64,000 nucleotides of DNA. It comes from Bactericera cockerelli (taxonomy: Eukaryota; Arthropoda; Insecta; Hemiptera; Triozidae). The stretch spans positions 5,454,222 through 5,518,221 of the forward strand of contig CM044956.1 of NCBI GenBank assembly GCA_024516035.1, read 5' to 3'. Below the pieces are notes generated by a model. It saw only the letters and a program-made list of their open reading frames with translations, made no database searches and was not told the origin of the DNA. Positions within the stretch are counted from its first letter, which is position 1. Every line of letters begins with the position of its first letter. This document shows, in pieces, positions 53,756-63,957 of this stretch. The position numbers and the translations under genes are program-made.

Positions 53756-54150
53756 GGCCTCGTTTCACAAAGTAGCCTCGCTCTCAAAACCCTTCAGTCT
53801 CCCTTTCATCGCACTGGTAGTCAAGTGGTTAACGCGCTAGTCTGGTAATCGAGGGAGCGTAAGGATCCGTTGATTTGAATCCCACCCAGTGCTTGAATTT
53901 TTCCTCAATAATTTGAGTTTGTGACCACATAATAATATTACTCTGAAGGTTAGGTGGTAGAAAATGCTTTGAGCATGAACCTCGCCTGGTGGTTACCTTC
54001 CACTAAAGATTGCTATTATTATTATTATTCAACCGTCGTATAGGTAAATAGTGCATTCTAAAAGTTCTTTATTTTGAACTAAAATCTACTTTAAATTTTG
54101 AAAGATTTTGCAATTTTGAGAGAGAGGGTGCTTTCTGGAATCAGGCCCTG
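53756..54150. mobile_element. Foldback MITE carrying a SINE-B
   Basis: GGCCTCGTTTCACAAAGTAG, CTCGCTCTCAAAACC at the left and TTTTGAGAGAGAGGGTGCTT, TCTGGAATCAGGCC at the right are inverted. The ends resemble the MITE at 26082-26245. A SINE-B is nested at 53810-54030. Confidence 0.65.
53810..54030 (+). mobile_element. SINE-B, full length
   Basis: GCACTGGTAGTCAAGTGGTT, GCGCTAGTCTGGTAATC, GTTGATTTGAATCCCACCCA, TAGGTGGTAGAAAATGCTTT and GTGGTTACCTTCCACTAAAG, ending in (ATT)n. Confidence 0.9.
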
Positions 54151-54217
54151 AACAGCTGTTTCAAGCTTTCTGGGGTATTTTTTTAGTGTCGAAGTTTATA
54201 TATACAAAAGTTTTTCT

Positions 54218-54430
54218 TTGTATAGAGAGAGAAAGAGAGAGGGAGAGAGAGAGAGAGGGAGAGAAAGAGAGAGGGAGAGAGAGAGAGAGGGAGAGAAAGA
54301 GAAATAGAAAGAGAAAGAGAAATAGAAAGAGGGAAAGAAAGAGAAACTGAGAAAGAAAGAAAGAGAGAGAGAGAGAAAAAGAAATAATGAGAATAGAGAA
54401 AAGAGAGACAGGAAAGAAAAAGAAAAAAAA
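54218..54430. repeat. (GA)n-rich microsatellite
   Basis: GAGAGA/GGGAGA/AAAGAG repeats; the minus-strand Ser/Phe ORF is an artefact. Confidence 0.9.
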
Positions 54431-54920
54431 TATAACCGAGTTTCCAAATAGATAATTAAAAAAAAGAAAATATAATCCTGCACTATATAAGTAGTAAGTT
54501 TGTATAATTGTATATACACAGAAAATCCAATATACTTTGCATATTATTTTTCCGGGTTTAGTTTTCTTAGCTTCGCCACTGCCGCAAGCAATACACTACT
54601 GAAATGAAACGAACATTTTAAATTACAATGCTCAAGTTATGCATTAGGAAGATTGAAAAATATTTCACTCGGGTCTTAATTATTTTTAGAAGAAGAAAAA
54701 ATAATCAAGAAAAAAAATTAAGAACGCAGAAGGTAAAAAAAAAACTCGAAAAAAAATATGGTAAGTAAAAAAGAAATCTTGTACTCTTTTACTTCTTATT
54801 TTCCTTGGATTTTTTTATTATTTGTTTTTTTTTATCATTTGAAGTGTTTGTTGTATTTTGGGCTTGTGGATTATATTTCGGTTATTGCCGAGATTTTTTT
54901 ATTTTAAATGTTTATTTTAA
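54431..54920. other. AT-rich stretch
   Basis: The only structure is TTAAGAACGCAGAAGGTAAA at 54718, found inverted near 57265-57243. Confidence 0.45.
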
Positions 54921-55100
54921 ATTGGGTTCAACGTCGTTTTCAACTGCATGGTCATATCACAACGAGGGTGTTACGCTCCATGCGAAGGTACTCACAGACC
55001 TGCCTAACCTCACCCAGTCTGGGTTTGGCCAAAAAGCCAGCATCACGAAGTCTTTATCTTACTGGAAGTTGCTTAACTTCGGTGATCCTACGAGAACCCT
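54921..55100 (-). mobile_element. SINE-D, head truncated
   Basis: GGTTCAACGTCGTTTTCAAC, CACCCAGTCTGGGTTTGGCC and TTGCTTAACTTCGGTGATCC; it stops after CTACGAGAACCC. Confidence 0.85.
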
Positions 55101-55227
55101 TTCTTTTCGATTAAATGCAAAACCTCTTGTCAAAAAAAAACCCTTTGCTTTCAATGTAAAACAAAACCTTCAATTTCGAGTCAAAACTAAACTAAACACT
55201 TCATTTGTCAATCTACTACCACTATTC

Positions 55228-55325
55228 CCACTCAGCCTGGGTGAGGTTACTTTGAGTAGCTGGTTTATGAGTTCCTAGCAAATGGAGGGTGATACCCCGT
55301 CATGATATGACAATTCAGCTGAAAT
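55228..55325 (+). mobile_element. SINE-D core and tail, opposite orientation
   Basis: CTCAGCCTGGGTGAGGTTAC, GCAAATGGAGGGTGATACCC and CGTCATGATATGACAATTCA. It faces the 54921-55100 copy across about 127 bases. Confidence 0.75.
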
Positions 55326-55409
55326 AAAAAAATAAAAGACTAATGTTACCCGACCTTTATTACCAATACTTAGTACTCGAAACAGTCGAAACAATTATTA
55401 TTATTGAAC

Positions 55410-55592
55410 ACTTTATTAATATGGACCTATAAACTACACAGATTAATACAAATTAATATATGTACAATATAAGAAGAGACAACAAAAAAAAAAAAACAAA
55501 GAAAAAAAAATATATATACAAATAATATAGGTATGTCCTAACTAATGGGCGGGGTTCTTGCCTTTGGCAATCTCTTCCACCCAACCTATAAA
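55410..55592 (-). repeat. Repeat F
   Basis: ATGTCCTAACTAATGGGCGG and TTTGGCAATCTCTTCCACCC at the right end, (ATT)n at the left. Confidence 0.75.
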
Positions 55593-56014
55593 GTTCCCTA
55601 AAGAACCAATGACCTCCGCATTACGATTCCGCCACCTTAACAATGGTTAACGCTGACCGAGTTCGATAGCGACTTTGTATACCTGTCGTAGAATTAGGTA
55701 TTGAGTTTTATTCATTTACTTTTATTAATTTAATTTCATTATTTTTAATTTTAATTACTTTATTTAATTATGTCTAATTTTATTATTTTCTATTAACAAG
55801 TTTAACAACCTTTTCTTTTTCTATTATTAGAATTAACTTTCTTATAATCATATTGATGGTGTTAATATCCTCATTTTATTTTTCGCCTCCAACGTTGCTG
55901 AAGTTTTTAATTACTTTAAGTAAAAGAAGAGGAATTTTATTTTATTCGCTCTAAAGACTGGAAGAGAAAGCTCTTTTTTGTTCAAAAATAGCTCAATATT
56001 GGCATATTAATCGA
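55593..56014. other. Non-coding stretch
   Basis: AT-rich, nothing recognised. Confidence 0.4.
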
Positions 56015-56032
56015 TTTATCGATCAAGCTACT

Positions 56033-56315
56033 GAGGTCGGTTGGGGCCGAGAATAGCCAGCATCACGAGGCGAGGGTTCGAATTTAAATGGTCACCCATA
56101 CAACCGACCTCAGTAGCTTGATCGATAAGGCGGCGGACTTGCAACTTGGAGGTCGGTGGTTCAAGTCCTGGTATCAGCGTAGATTTAGTAAAGCGAGTTT
56201 GAGTAGTTGTGATATCACGAAAGTGATTAACACAAGTTATGATAACTTTTTTTTTAACATGGTCACCCATACAAGTCCTATGGATGTAGTCAACGTACCA
56301 TCGACGCTGGCTACG
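56033..56315 (-). mobile_element. SINE-D split by SINE-C
   Basis: GGGCCGAGAATAGCCAGCAT and GAATTTAAATGGTCACCCAT precede the insertion, and GTCACCCATACAAGTCCTAT with ACCATCGACGCTGGC follow it. The 5S box-C region is the target. A small SINE-C head fragment (minus) precedes it at 56015-56037. Confidence 0.85.
56104..56258 (+). mobile_element. SINE-C, reference copy with 16-bp target duplication
   Basis: ATGGTCACCCATACAA at 56088-56103 and 56259-56274 bounds a 155-bp element that begins CCGACCTCAGTAGCTTGATC. The A box (AGTAGCTTGATCGATAAGG) and B box (GGTGGTTCAAGTCC) form the tRNA-like head. The body TTTGAGTAGTTGTGATATCA and CGAAAGTGATTAACACAA ends in T9 plus AAC. Confidence 0.92.
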
Positions 56316-56343
56316 ACGGAACCTCAATTTGTTTAACTTTCAA

Positions 56344-56600
56344 CCCTCTATCAGATTCAACGCAAACTTCCAGCTTTTACAAAGAGAAATATTTACCTGA
56401 GTGTCTGCAAATAATTATGGAAAGCAGAGTTGAAATTAAACTTGGGAGACATGGAGCTGGAAGTACAACGCCATAGCATGACATTTGTGTGACTTTGCTG
56501 GAAGTTAACCCCAAAATCTTCGTCTTACAAAACCACGTATGTCTGTGAGAAGTTTGAGGCGGGGATTACGTTGAAATAAGTTTCTTTCATCGATACAGTG
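56344..56600 (+). repeat. Inverted duplication, arm 1 (about 260 bp)
   Basis: TACCTGAGTGTCTGCAAATA, TGACTTTGCTGGAAGTTAAC and CACGTATGTCTGTGAGAAGT recur on the opposite strand at 62071-62330 with high identity. No coding signature is seen. Confidence 0.88.
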
Positions 56601-57489
56601 TTGCCTTTGATCTGCTGTCTATGAACAGGTAACATATTTCTATGGAAATTTACGTAACTTTCAGGCATGATTAGGGTTGGGTGGAAGTGATTGTCAAGGG
56701 TAATCCCCACCCTTAACACAAAATAGGTTACTAAAATTTGTGACATAATAACACAAAGAAAAACATTACTATTACAGAAAATTATAGTTTAAAGTGGGAA
56801 AAGTTCTACGGAAAACGTAATAGCGTCCCCAGTCCCCAGCCATTGGTCCGTGTGTCCGTCGGTCGGTTTGATTGTCTGTAAACAAAATATCGGTACAGAG
56901 GTCATAAATATACATATAGAGGACGCAGTACGAAATTTTTGAAAAAAATCGGTGCCGCAAGTGGCGGCCTTTTGACCACAAATTGGTGGCGTTTGGCGGT
57001 TCCGGCTAAAGAATAAGAGATATGAAATTTTTATGAGACCAAGTTTTCTTGTAATAAAAAAAATAATTAAACCCCTATTATTTTTTTTATTACAAGAAAA
57101 ACTTTTTTTAATATCTTGAACAATTTGGAACCCGGTATTTTGGGGGACCGGTTGGACTAAATTTTTTATTATTCACCCTAGACGGAGGTTGTGGCATATC
57201 AAATCCAATGATTTTGAGGTGCTGATTACGAATACATTTTTTTTTTTTTACCTTCTGCGTTCTTAATTATTTTTTTCTTGATCTTAATGTTACCGTTGAG
57301 TCACCAATGGTGGAAACTTATATTCGAGTGATAGGGAAATTCGTGTGATGTCACACCAGATTTTTTTTTTTATCTTCCTTACCCTCTAATTGTCTTTTTA
57401 TTTACATTTATATTGTATCTATACTCAAAAAAATAAAGAGTTGCTTATTTAAACTGTTGGCATAAGTGGACTACCTGTCTTGCCCTGAC
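56601..57489. other. Mixed fragments and unrecognised DNA
   Basis: It contains a repeat F fragment (56665-56710), a SINE-A tail fragment (56725-56760) and the palindrome at 57041-57104. The rest is unrecognised. Confidence 0.45.
57041..57104. repeat. Palindrome with 27-bp arms
   Basis: AAGTTTTCTTGTAATAAAAA with following bases pairs with its inverse ending TTATTACAAGAAAAACTT; one base differs in the A run. It may be the remains of a MITE. Confidence 0.7.
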
Positions 57490-57502
57490 AGTCTAAATAA
57501 AG

Positions 57503-57849
57503 CCCGCCTCCGAGGCGTAACGGATGTGACTACTGCCCGTAGTCCAGAGATCCTGAGTTCGATTCCCGGTTGCAGCAGAATTCTGTTCCCTCCGAAATTC
57601 TGTTCCCTCCGAACATGTGAGGCTGCTGGCAATTCCGGCCCTACCCAGGCTGGGTGAGGTTAATGTGGGTAGCTGGTATGATTCCCAGCAAATGGAGGGT
57701 AAAACCCCCGTCCTGTCTACCTCAAGTCAGGAAGATAAAACCAAGCAATGAAAGGAGCCTAGACATTGGATCTGGGCGTCCATATAATCCTCTCACCAAC
57801 GTGATTTAGGTATCAATACCTATCTCACGGACACGGAATTATTATTATT
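57503..57849 (+). mobile_element. SINE-E, reference copy with 13-bp target duplication
   Basis: AGTCTAAATAAAG at 57490-57502 and 57850-57862 bounds a 347-bp element. Its tRNA-like head has GGCGTAACGGATGTGACTAC and GAGTTCGATTCCCGGTTGC. Then comes the core shared with SINE-D (CCCAGGCTGGGTGAGGTTAA, TGTGGGTAGCTGGTATG, CAGCAAATGGAGGGTAAAAC). The tail has TCTGGGCGTCCATATAATCC and ends in (ATT)n. Confidence 0.92.
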
Positions 57850-57862
57850 AGTCTAAATAAAG

Positions 57863-58320
57863 GACTACTTATAGTTATTATTTCCCTCCAATTTTTCCCT
57901 TTCTCCTTTTTTTTCTTCTCTTTGTCTCTCCTATTAATATTTTCTCCCACTTCCGCTCAATGTAATTCCCTTTTCAGGAACCATTTGTGTCTTTTTCACT
58001 TTCCCGGGGATTATTTGGTTCTAGAGACACGGGTACACTATATTTGAAACGTGCCTCTCTACCGTTGCACGCGGACTTGAAGTTTCAGTCAGACATGAGA
58101 ATGCAGAAGATTCTGAAGGAGAATGAGAGAGAGAATGATGAGGAAAGAGAAAAGAAGATAGAAAAAGAGAGAGAGAGATGAGGACAGAGAGAGGGAGATA
58201 GAAAAAGAGGGTGAGGGTGAGTGAAAGAGAGAGAGATAGCGGGAGAGAGAGATATATAGAAAGAAAGAGAGAGAGAGAAAAAGAGAGAGAGAGAGTTATG
58301 AAGAATTTTTGATGAGGGCT
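57863..58320. repeat. CT-rich then (GA)n-rich tract
   Basis: CT-rich at 57885-57960 and GA-rich at 58110-58295. The ORF at 57987-58181 ends in a Glu/Arg repeat and has no domain. Confidence 0.7.
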
Positions 58321-58937
58321 TTTGAAAATATTTTTTTCAAGATCATTTCATAATAAATGTTTTATTAAACAATTACCTATGTCATAAAATTATATAAGTA
58401 GGTATACAAAATAATGTTTTTAAATGATAGATAATTTCAAAATATCTTGAAAAATAATGTGAAACTATTATTCATGAAATTTACATTTTGAGTACGGCCA
58501 TACCTCAGCCTAACGAATCGTGTTTCCATTCCCGTACAACTTATGTATTTTTATTTTTTCAAGATGGGTACCTCTTGCCTCACTGTAATTGTTTTCCGAA
58601 ATACAACCATCCCACCTATATGTATAGAGGTCTTTTTTTTCAGCAATTGCTAAAATGTTGCGCTCAGATATAATTTACATCTTTTCAGCAACTTGTGGTT
58701 GTGGGTATGTTGTTTGGGCAAGAGAAAAATAACAAAGTAACGCCCTGCACTTGTGTGCTAGTGACGTGTTATGAATAGTATTGGTAATTGATGAGAGATG
58801 TACAGTATGGAGGTTGGACTTTGTTGGTTTAACTCCCCAATCCTGTAAAAAAGCATTTCTCCGGGAACCATGAACCAGACTCAGCATGTACCAGAATCAA
58901 GAGAGAAACTGGTTCGTAGAAATTTTGGGTCCTCACA
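58321..58937. other. Non-coding stretch
   Basis: Nothing recognised. Confidence 0.4.
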
Positions 58938-59125
58938 GCCTGTAGGTAGGATCACCGAAGTTAAGCAACGTCCAGCGAGGTCAAGACTTCGTGATGCTGG
59001 CTTTCCGGTCCAACTCAAGCTGGGTGAGGTTAATGTGGGTGACAGATATGTGAGTTTCCTGCGAATGGAGGGTAACACCTCCGTCGTGATATGACCATGC
59101 AGTTGAAAGCGACGTTAAACCGAAA
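58938..59125 (+). mobile_element. SINE-D, 5' part of head missing
   Basis: TAGGATCACCGAAGTTAAGC, AACGTCCAGCGAGGTCAAGA, CAAGCTGGGTGAGGTTAATG and GTCGTGATATGACCATGCAG, then GCGACGTTAAACC. Confidence 0.88.
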
Positions 59126-59198
59126 TTAAAAAAAACAGCCTGTTTAAACCTTTCAGAAGAAGAAGAGAGGTACATTTGTTTTTTTACTTTTTTTTTAA

Positions 59199-59341
59199 AG
59201 TTATCATATTTGTGTTAATCACTTTCGTGATATCACAACTACTCAAACTCGCTTTACTAAATCTACGCTGAAACCGGGACTTAAACCACCGACCTACAGG
59301 TTACAAGTCCACCGCCTTATCTATCAAGCTACTGAGGTCGG
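59199..59341 (-). mobile_element. SINE-C
   Basis: AGTTATCATATTTGTGTTAA, ATCTACGCTGAAACCGGGAC and CAAGCTACTGAGGTCGG. Confidence 0.88.
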
Positions 59342-59640
59342 TCTTTACTTAAATTAATTAAATAAATAAATAAGTTGCAAATGATTAAAATAAAAAAAAA
59401 CATGCCCCACAGCATCACTGCTTTGCATAGTTCAAATTCCGTCTAGACAGCATGACCCTTCTCAGCTTTTTCAAAATCACTGGACAGTGAGACGAAACTA
59501 CATTATCCTTAAGGATAAACCAGCTGAAATTTCAGCATTCTTGTGAACTTTCCGCTGAGTACAAGTCAGAGATTTTACTATTTCTCCGAAAAAAGGAAGT
59601 TTTTACTTCTAGAATTATGCTTTCCGGACTTTGTGAGTCT
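59342..59640. other. Non-coding stretch
   Basis: ATTATCCTTAAGGATAA at 59502 echoes the arm motif of the 32.8 kb MITE. Confidence 0.4.
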
Positions 59641-60190
59641 TTTCCTTTTCTCTTTTTCGAGTACAAATCCTTCTCAATGTTTTTTCCACTTCTCCGCTTT
59701 ATCTTTTCCTCTCTTTCTCCCTTCTCTCTCTCTCTCTTTCGCTTTCTTTTTCATTAACTTCCTCTTCCCTTCTCTCCCTCTCTCATCCCTTTTCCTCTCT
59801 CTACCTGTTTTCAATCTCTCTGACTCTCCCTTCCTCTTTTCTATATATTATATCTCTTTCTCTCCCTCTCTCTGTCTCTCTAACTCTCCATCTTTCTCCC
59901 CTGTCCCTCTCTCTACCTCTTTATCTCTCTGTCCCTCTCGCTTTCTCTTTTTTTTATATCTCTCTCTCTCCTTTCTCTCTCTCTCTCTCTTTCCCTCTCT
60001 CTAACTCTCCATCTCACTTCCTCTCTCTGCTTCTTTATCTCTCTGTCTCTCTCGCTTTCTCTTTCCCCTCACATGTACTCTTTCCCCCTCTTCCTTTTCT
60101 TTCTACATCCCTCTCACTCCCTCTCTCTTTCAATCTCTCCCCTTTCTCTTTCCCCCAAATCTCTCTCTTCCATTATATCTCTGATAGCTT
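59640..60190. repeat. CT-rich low-complexity tract
   Basis: TCTC/CCTC/TTTC-rich; the 153-codon ORF is compositional. Confidence 0.85.
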
Positions 60191-61192
<1,002 letters not shown>

Positions 61193-61261
61193 AACGCTAT
61201 AACTCTAGAATAACCTACATATAAATAATAGAATAAGTTTAGGTATAAGTTATACTCTTAC

Positions 61262-61444
61262 TTTCATCTTTTCCACAATAAGATCAGCATCGGAGCGTTC
61301 ACGCGTAAAATTGTTTGTTAGGAAGTCGTGCGTCTGTTTCTTTGTCTGTGCGTTTGAAATCTGTGCAGGCATCTTCACAGATTTCTTTGGCCCCCATTGT
61401 GTGAGCTCACTCACGGCAGTGAAAAAGTGAGATAAAGGAGTCAT
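61262..61444 (-). CDS. Weak candidate exon with a good splice donor
   Basis: The minus-strand frame from ATG at 61444 reads MTPLSHFFTAVSELTQWGPK, KSVKMPAQISNAQTKKQTHD, then RSDADLIVEKMK and meets GTAAGAG (donor at 61261) in phase 0. The composition looks coding, but an overlapping frame (MGAKEICEDACTDFKRTDKE) is equally plausible in parts, and no family is recognised. Confidence 0.3.
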
Positions 61445-61554
61445 ATAAGAAAGAAAATGAGGAGAAAGGTGGGAGAGAGAGAGAGAATATAGGTAGGAGA
61501 TAATAAAAAATTAATAATTATGGAAAGCATCGTTTTTTTTATTTATATTTTTAA

Positions 61555-61730
61555 AAAGGTAATTGTGCCCGGAACCGTTTTCGCATTTCTTCAGGGCACC
61601 TTACCTTTACATCCATGACATTCTGGAAACGGAAAAACTTGGTCAAAATTTTCTGCTCCGGCCGGGATTCGAACCCGCAACCTCCGGGTCAGTAACCAAT
61701 GCTCTTAAACACTGAGCCACGGAAGTCGGC
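61555..61730 (-). mobile_element. SINE-L (tRNA-derived), single copy here
   Basis: On the minus strand: CGTGGCTCAGTGTTTAAGAG (A box), GGTTGCGGGTTCGAATCCCG (B box), then TTGACCAAGTTTTTCCGTTT, TAAAGGTAAGGTGCCCTGAA and GGTTCCGGGCACAATTAC. Confidence 0.8.
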
Positions 61731-61762
61731 GATGGACAGCATAGTAGTCATAGCAGTAAGTA

Positions 61763-61822
61763 CAGTCGAACTTGGATTTAAGAGAAACATCGATATAAAA
61801 AACAATTTCCAGGGGCTCATTT
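61763..61822. mobile_element. Solo pogo-like terminus
   Basis: CAGTCGAACTTGGAT directly after TA resembles the pogo end at 48237. It is followed by a MITE-like GGGGCTCATTTCATAAA. No partner end was found nearby. Confidence 0.45.
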
Positions 61823-61854
61823 CATAAAAAAAAAACTTTACACTTTATACTGGA

Positions 61855-62065
61855 CAAAAGTGCACTGCGCACCAAGTGGGTAACGCTCTAGTCTGGTAAT
61901 CCAGATAGCTCGAATCGAATCCCACCCAGTGCATGAATTTTTCCTCATGAATTTGAGTTTGTGACCACATAATAATAAGACTCTAAGGGTTAGGTGGTAG
62001 AAATCAAAATTTGAGCATTAACCTTGCCAGGTTGTTACCTTTCCCTAAAGAGTGTTATTATTATT
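61855..62065 (+). mobile_element. SINE-B
   Basis: ACCAAGTGGGTAACGCTCTA, GAATCGAATCCCACCCAGTG, TTTGAGTTTGTGACCACATA and GGTTAGGTGGTAGAAATC, ending in (ATT)n. Confidence 0.85.
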
Positions 62066-62070
62066 ATAAC

Positions 62071-62330
62071 ACTGTATCGATGAAAGAAACTTATTTCAAC
62101 GTAATCCTCGCCTCAAACTTCTCACAGACATACGTGGTTTTGTAAGACGAAGATTTTGGGGTTAACTTCCAGCAAAGTCACACAAATATTATGCTATGAC
62201 GTTGTACTTCCATCTCCATGTCTCCCAAGTTTAATTTCAACTCTGCTTTCCATATTTGCAGACACTCAGGTAAATATTTCTCTTTGTAAAAGCTGAAAGT
62301 TTGCGTTTAATCTGATAGAAGGGTTGGGTC
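62071..62330 (-). repeat. Inverted duplication, arm 2
   Basis: Reverse-complement counterpart of 56344-56600; both arms end next to GGTTGGGT-type sequence or T/A-rich repeats. Confidence 0.88.
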
Positions 62331-62480
62331 GAAGAGATTGCTTTAGTTAGGACATATGTATGTATTTATCCATTTTTTTTACATTTTATGGTTTATTACA
62401 ATTTTTTATAATAATTATTTAATAGAAAAATAATTATTTAATTATGGCAATCTCTTCCACCCAACCTTGGGTTGTTTGAA
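62325..62480. repeat. Repeat F ends in inverted arrangement
   Basis: GGGTTGGGTCGAAGAGATTG at 62326 and its inverse GGCAATCTCTTCCACCCAAC at 62447-62468 face each other across AT-rich DNA. Confidence 0.6.
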
Positions 62481-62920
62481 ACGGGAGTTTACCTCGATTA
62501 ACACTGTTTCAGAAGGAATCAGTTCAAATCTTGTCAAAATTCAGATAACATTCAATTGCCTAGCAAATTTTCAACAACAAAAAAGCACAATTTGTTATAA
62601 CTAATGATTATTTTTTTTTCAGAAAGTTTTTTCGTCCGCATCTCGGTATGCGCCAGAGTTGAAATAATTTATGTCTTTTTTTTACTATTATTATTTTTTT
62701 AGTGCCCGCGTATTGAAAGCGAAATATTCAATAAAAACAATGGAGCATTTTACCCCTTCCAGTGAAGAAGAGAGAAAAATCCTATTGTTCCACGATTTTT
62801 TTCAGTCTTTTTTTAGTCCTATTGTGTAAAACATTCTTTTCTTCTTGTCCTCTTCTGTATACCTGTTTTTGTTCACCTCAATTTCCTTCCCTCCTTTTAT
62901 TCCCATTATATCTACCTCCT
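62481..62920. other. Non-coding stretch
   Basis: Nothing recognised. Confidence 0.4.
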
Positions 62921-63194
62921 ATACAGGGTGATTAAAAAAAAATACTTTTATTATTTAATACTTTATTGGCCAATTACATAATTATTAAGTACTGGACACA
63001 CGAGACATGAAATAGAAAGAACTGGTATTGAACCAAAAAGGGAGGTTTTTTTTTCAACACAAATTTTTCCATGATTCTCCAATTGAGTTCAATCCCCAAA
63101 CGGGCACGGGGGACACTGAAAGGCAAAAGCGACCCCAAAGACCCAGGGTACAATCGTAGATCGCAAATATTCTATGGACTCCGTAATAGAATAT

Positions 63195-63330
63195 TACAAG
63201 CTGAACTTGACGGACTTGTAACTCAGAGGTCAATGGTTCAAGTCCCGGTTTCAGCGTAGATTTAGTAAAACGAGTTCGAGTAGTTGTGATATCACGAAAA
63301 TGATTAACAAAAATATGATGTGATTATTGA
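63195..63330 (+). mobile_element. SINE-C, 5' end missing
   Basis: ACTTGACGGACTTGTAACTC, GGTCAATGGTTCAAGTCCCG and TTTCAGCGTAGATTTAGTAA through TGTGATATCACGAAAATGAT. Confidence 0.85.
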
Positions 63331-63337
63331 GAAAAAA

Positions 63338-63645
63338 ACGTACGAATAGCTCAGTGGTTAAGCACTCGCTTGCCATGCGGAAGGTTCCGGGTTCGATCCC
63401 CCGTGCCGACAAAAATTTGTATTCTTAATTTGGTTACAATTGTTTGTAAGGGATACCTTCCGGTGAGCTCGTGTTCACCCAGCACCTAATTTTGAAGTAT
63501 TGTGTCACTTCTCGCCCATCAGAGGGGAGGCATACCACGGGATGGGTAGGCTACAACACAGACCACAAGCGTCCACAGTAGCTCTTGTTTCATGGCTACG
63601 AAATAAAAACGGCTGTGAAACACTCATCTCTTAGAAAAAGAAAAA
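63338..63645 (+). mobile_element. SINE-H, reference full-length copy
   Basis: The tRNA-like head has ATAGCTCAGTGGTTAAGCAC (A box) and GGTTCCGGGTTCGATCCCCC (B box), with GTGCCGACAAAAATTTG after it. The body is TTGGTTACAATTGTTTGTAA, CGTGTTCACCCAGCACC, CTTCTCGCCCATCAGAGGGG, ACACAGACCACAAGCGTCCA and TTTCATGGCTACGAAATAAA, ending in an A-rich tail. Confidence 0.92.
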
Positions 63646-63794
63646 AAAAATGATAACTTAACTCTTTTGAATCACCTTGTACTTTTCTCCCATATTCTAT
63701 CTCTCTCCTAAGTCTACTGCTCATTGTTCTGGGTGGCTATTCAACGCAAACCCTCAGGTATCAGCGCTTTCGGGTTCCTGTGTGAGATCAGAGG

Positions 63795-63957
63795 ATGAAA
63801 CTGAATGAAAGGCTAAAAAAGCCTATGCGTGGTAGCCTCTTCCACAAAACTACTTGTGTTGTGAGAACTTTTTCTAAACATTTTTCCATTGAAAACGCTG
63901 CTGAAGATGCTCTCAAGAGGTTCTTGATGCACTTGAAAGAAGAAATGTTAACAAAGA
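63795..63957 (+). CDS. Candidate coding fragment near the window end
   Basis: From ATG at 63795 the frame reads MKLNERLKKPMRGSLFHKTT, CVVRTFSKHFSIENAAEDAL, KRFLMHLKEEMLTKKR, a basic, helical-looking segment. It then runs into repeat F and is still open at the window edge. A stop (TGA) precedes it at 63783. It could be an exon, since AG directly precedes the segment, or chance. No family is recognised. Confidence 0.3.

Larger units (their letters stand above)
62921..63682. mobile_element. Candidate transposon ends (TACAGGGTGATT)
   Basis: TACAGGGTGATT at 62922-62933 is inverted with one mismatch as AATCACCTTGTA at 63670-63681. The span contains unrecognised DNA plus a SINE-C and a SINE-H, so it would be a non-autonomous element loaded with later insertions. 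Confidence 0.5.

Noticed and set aside
54805..55278. 157-codon ORF
   Set aside because: Most of it translates an AT-rich stretch and a SINE-D on the wrong strand.
63338..63412. Functional tRNA gene
   Set aside because: A and B boxes are good, but the sequence continues into a repeated SINE body and recurs in truncated copies, so it is a SINE head; the same applies to the heads at 33.8, 53.1, 56.1 and 57.5 kb.
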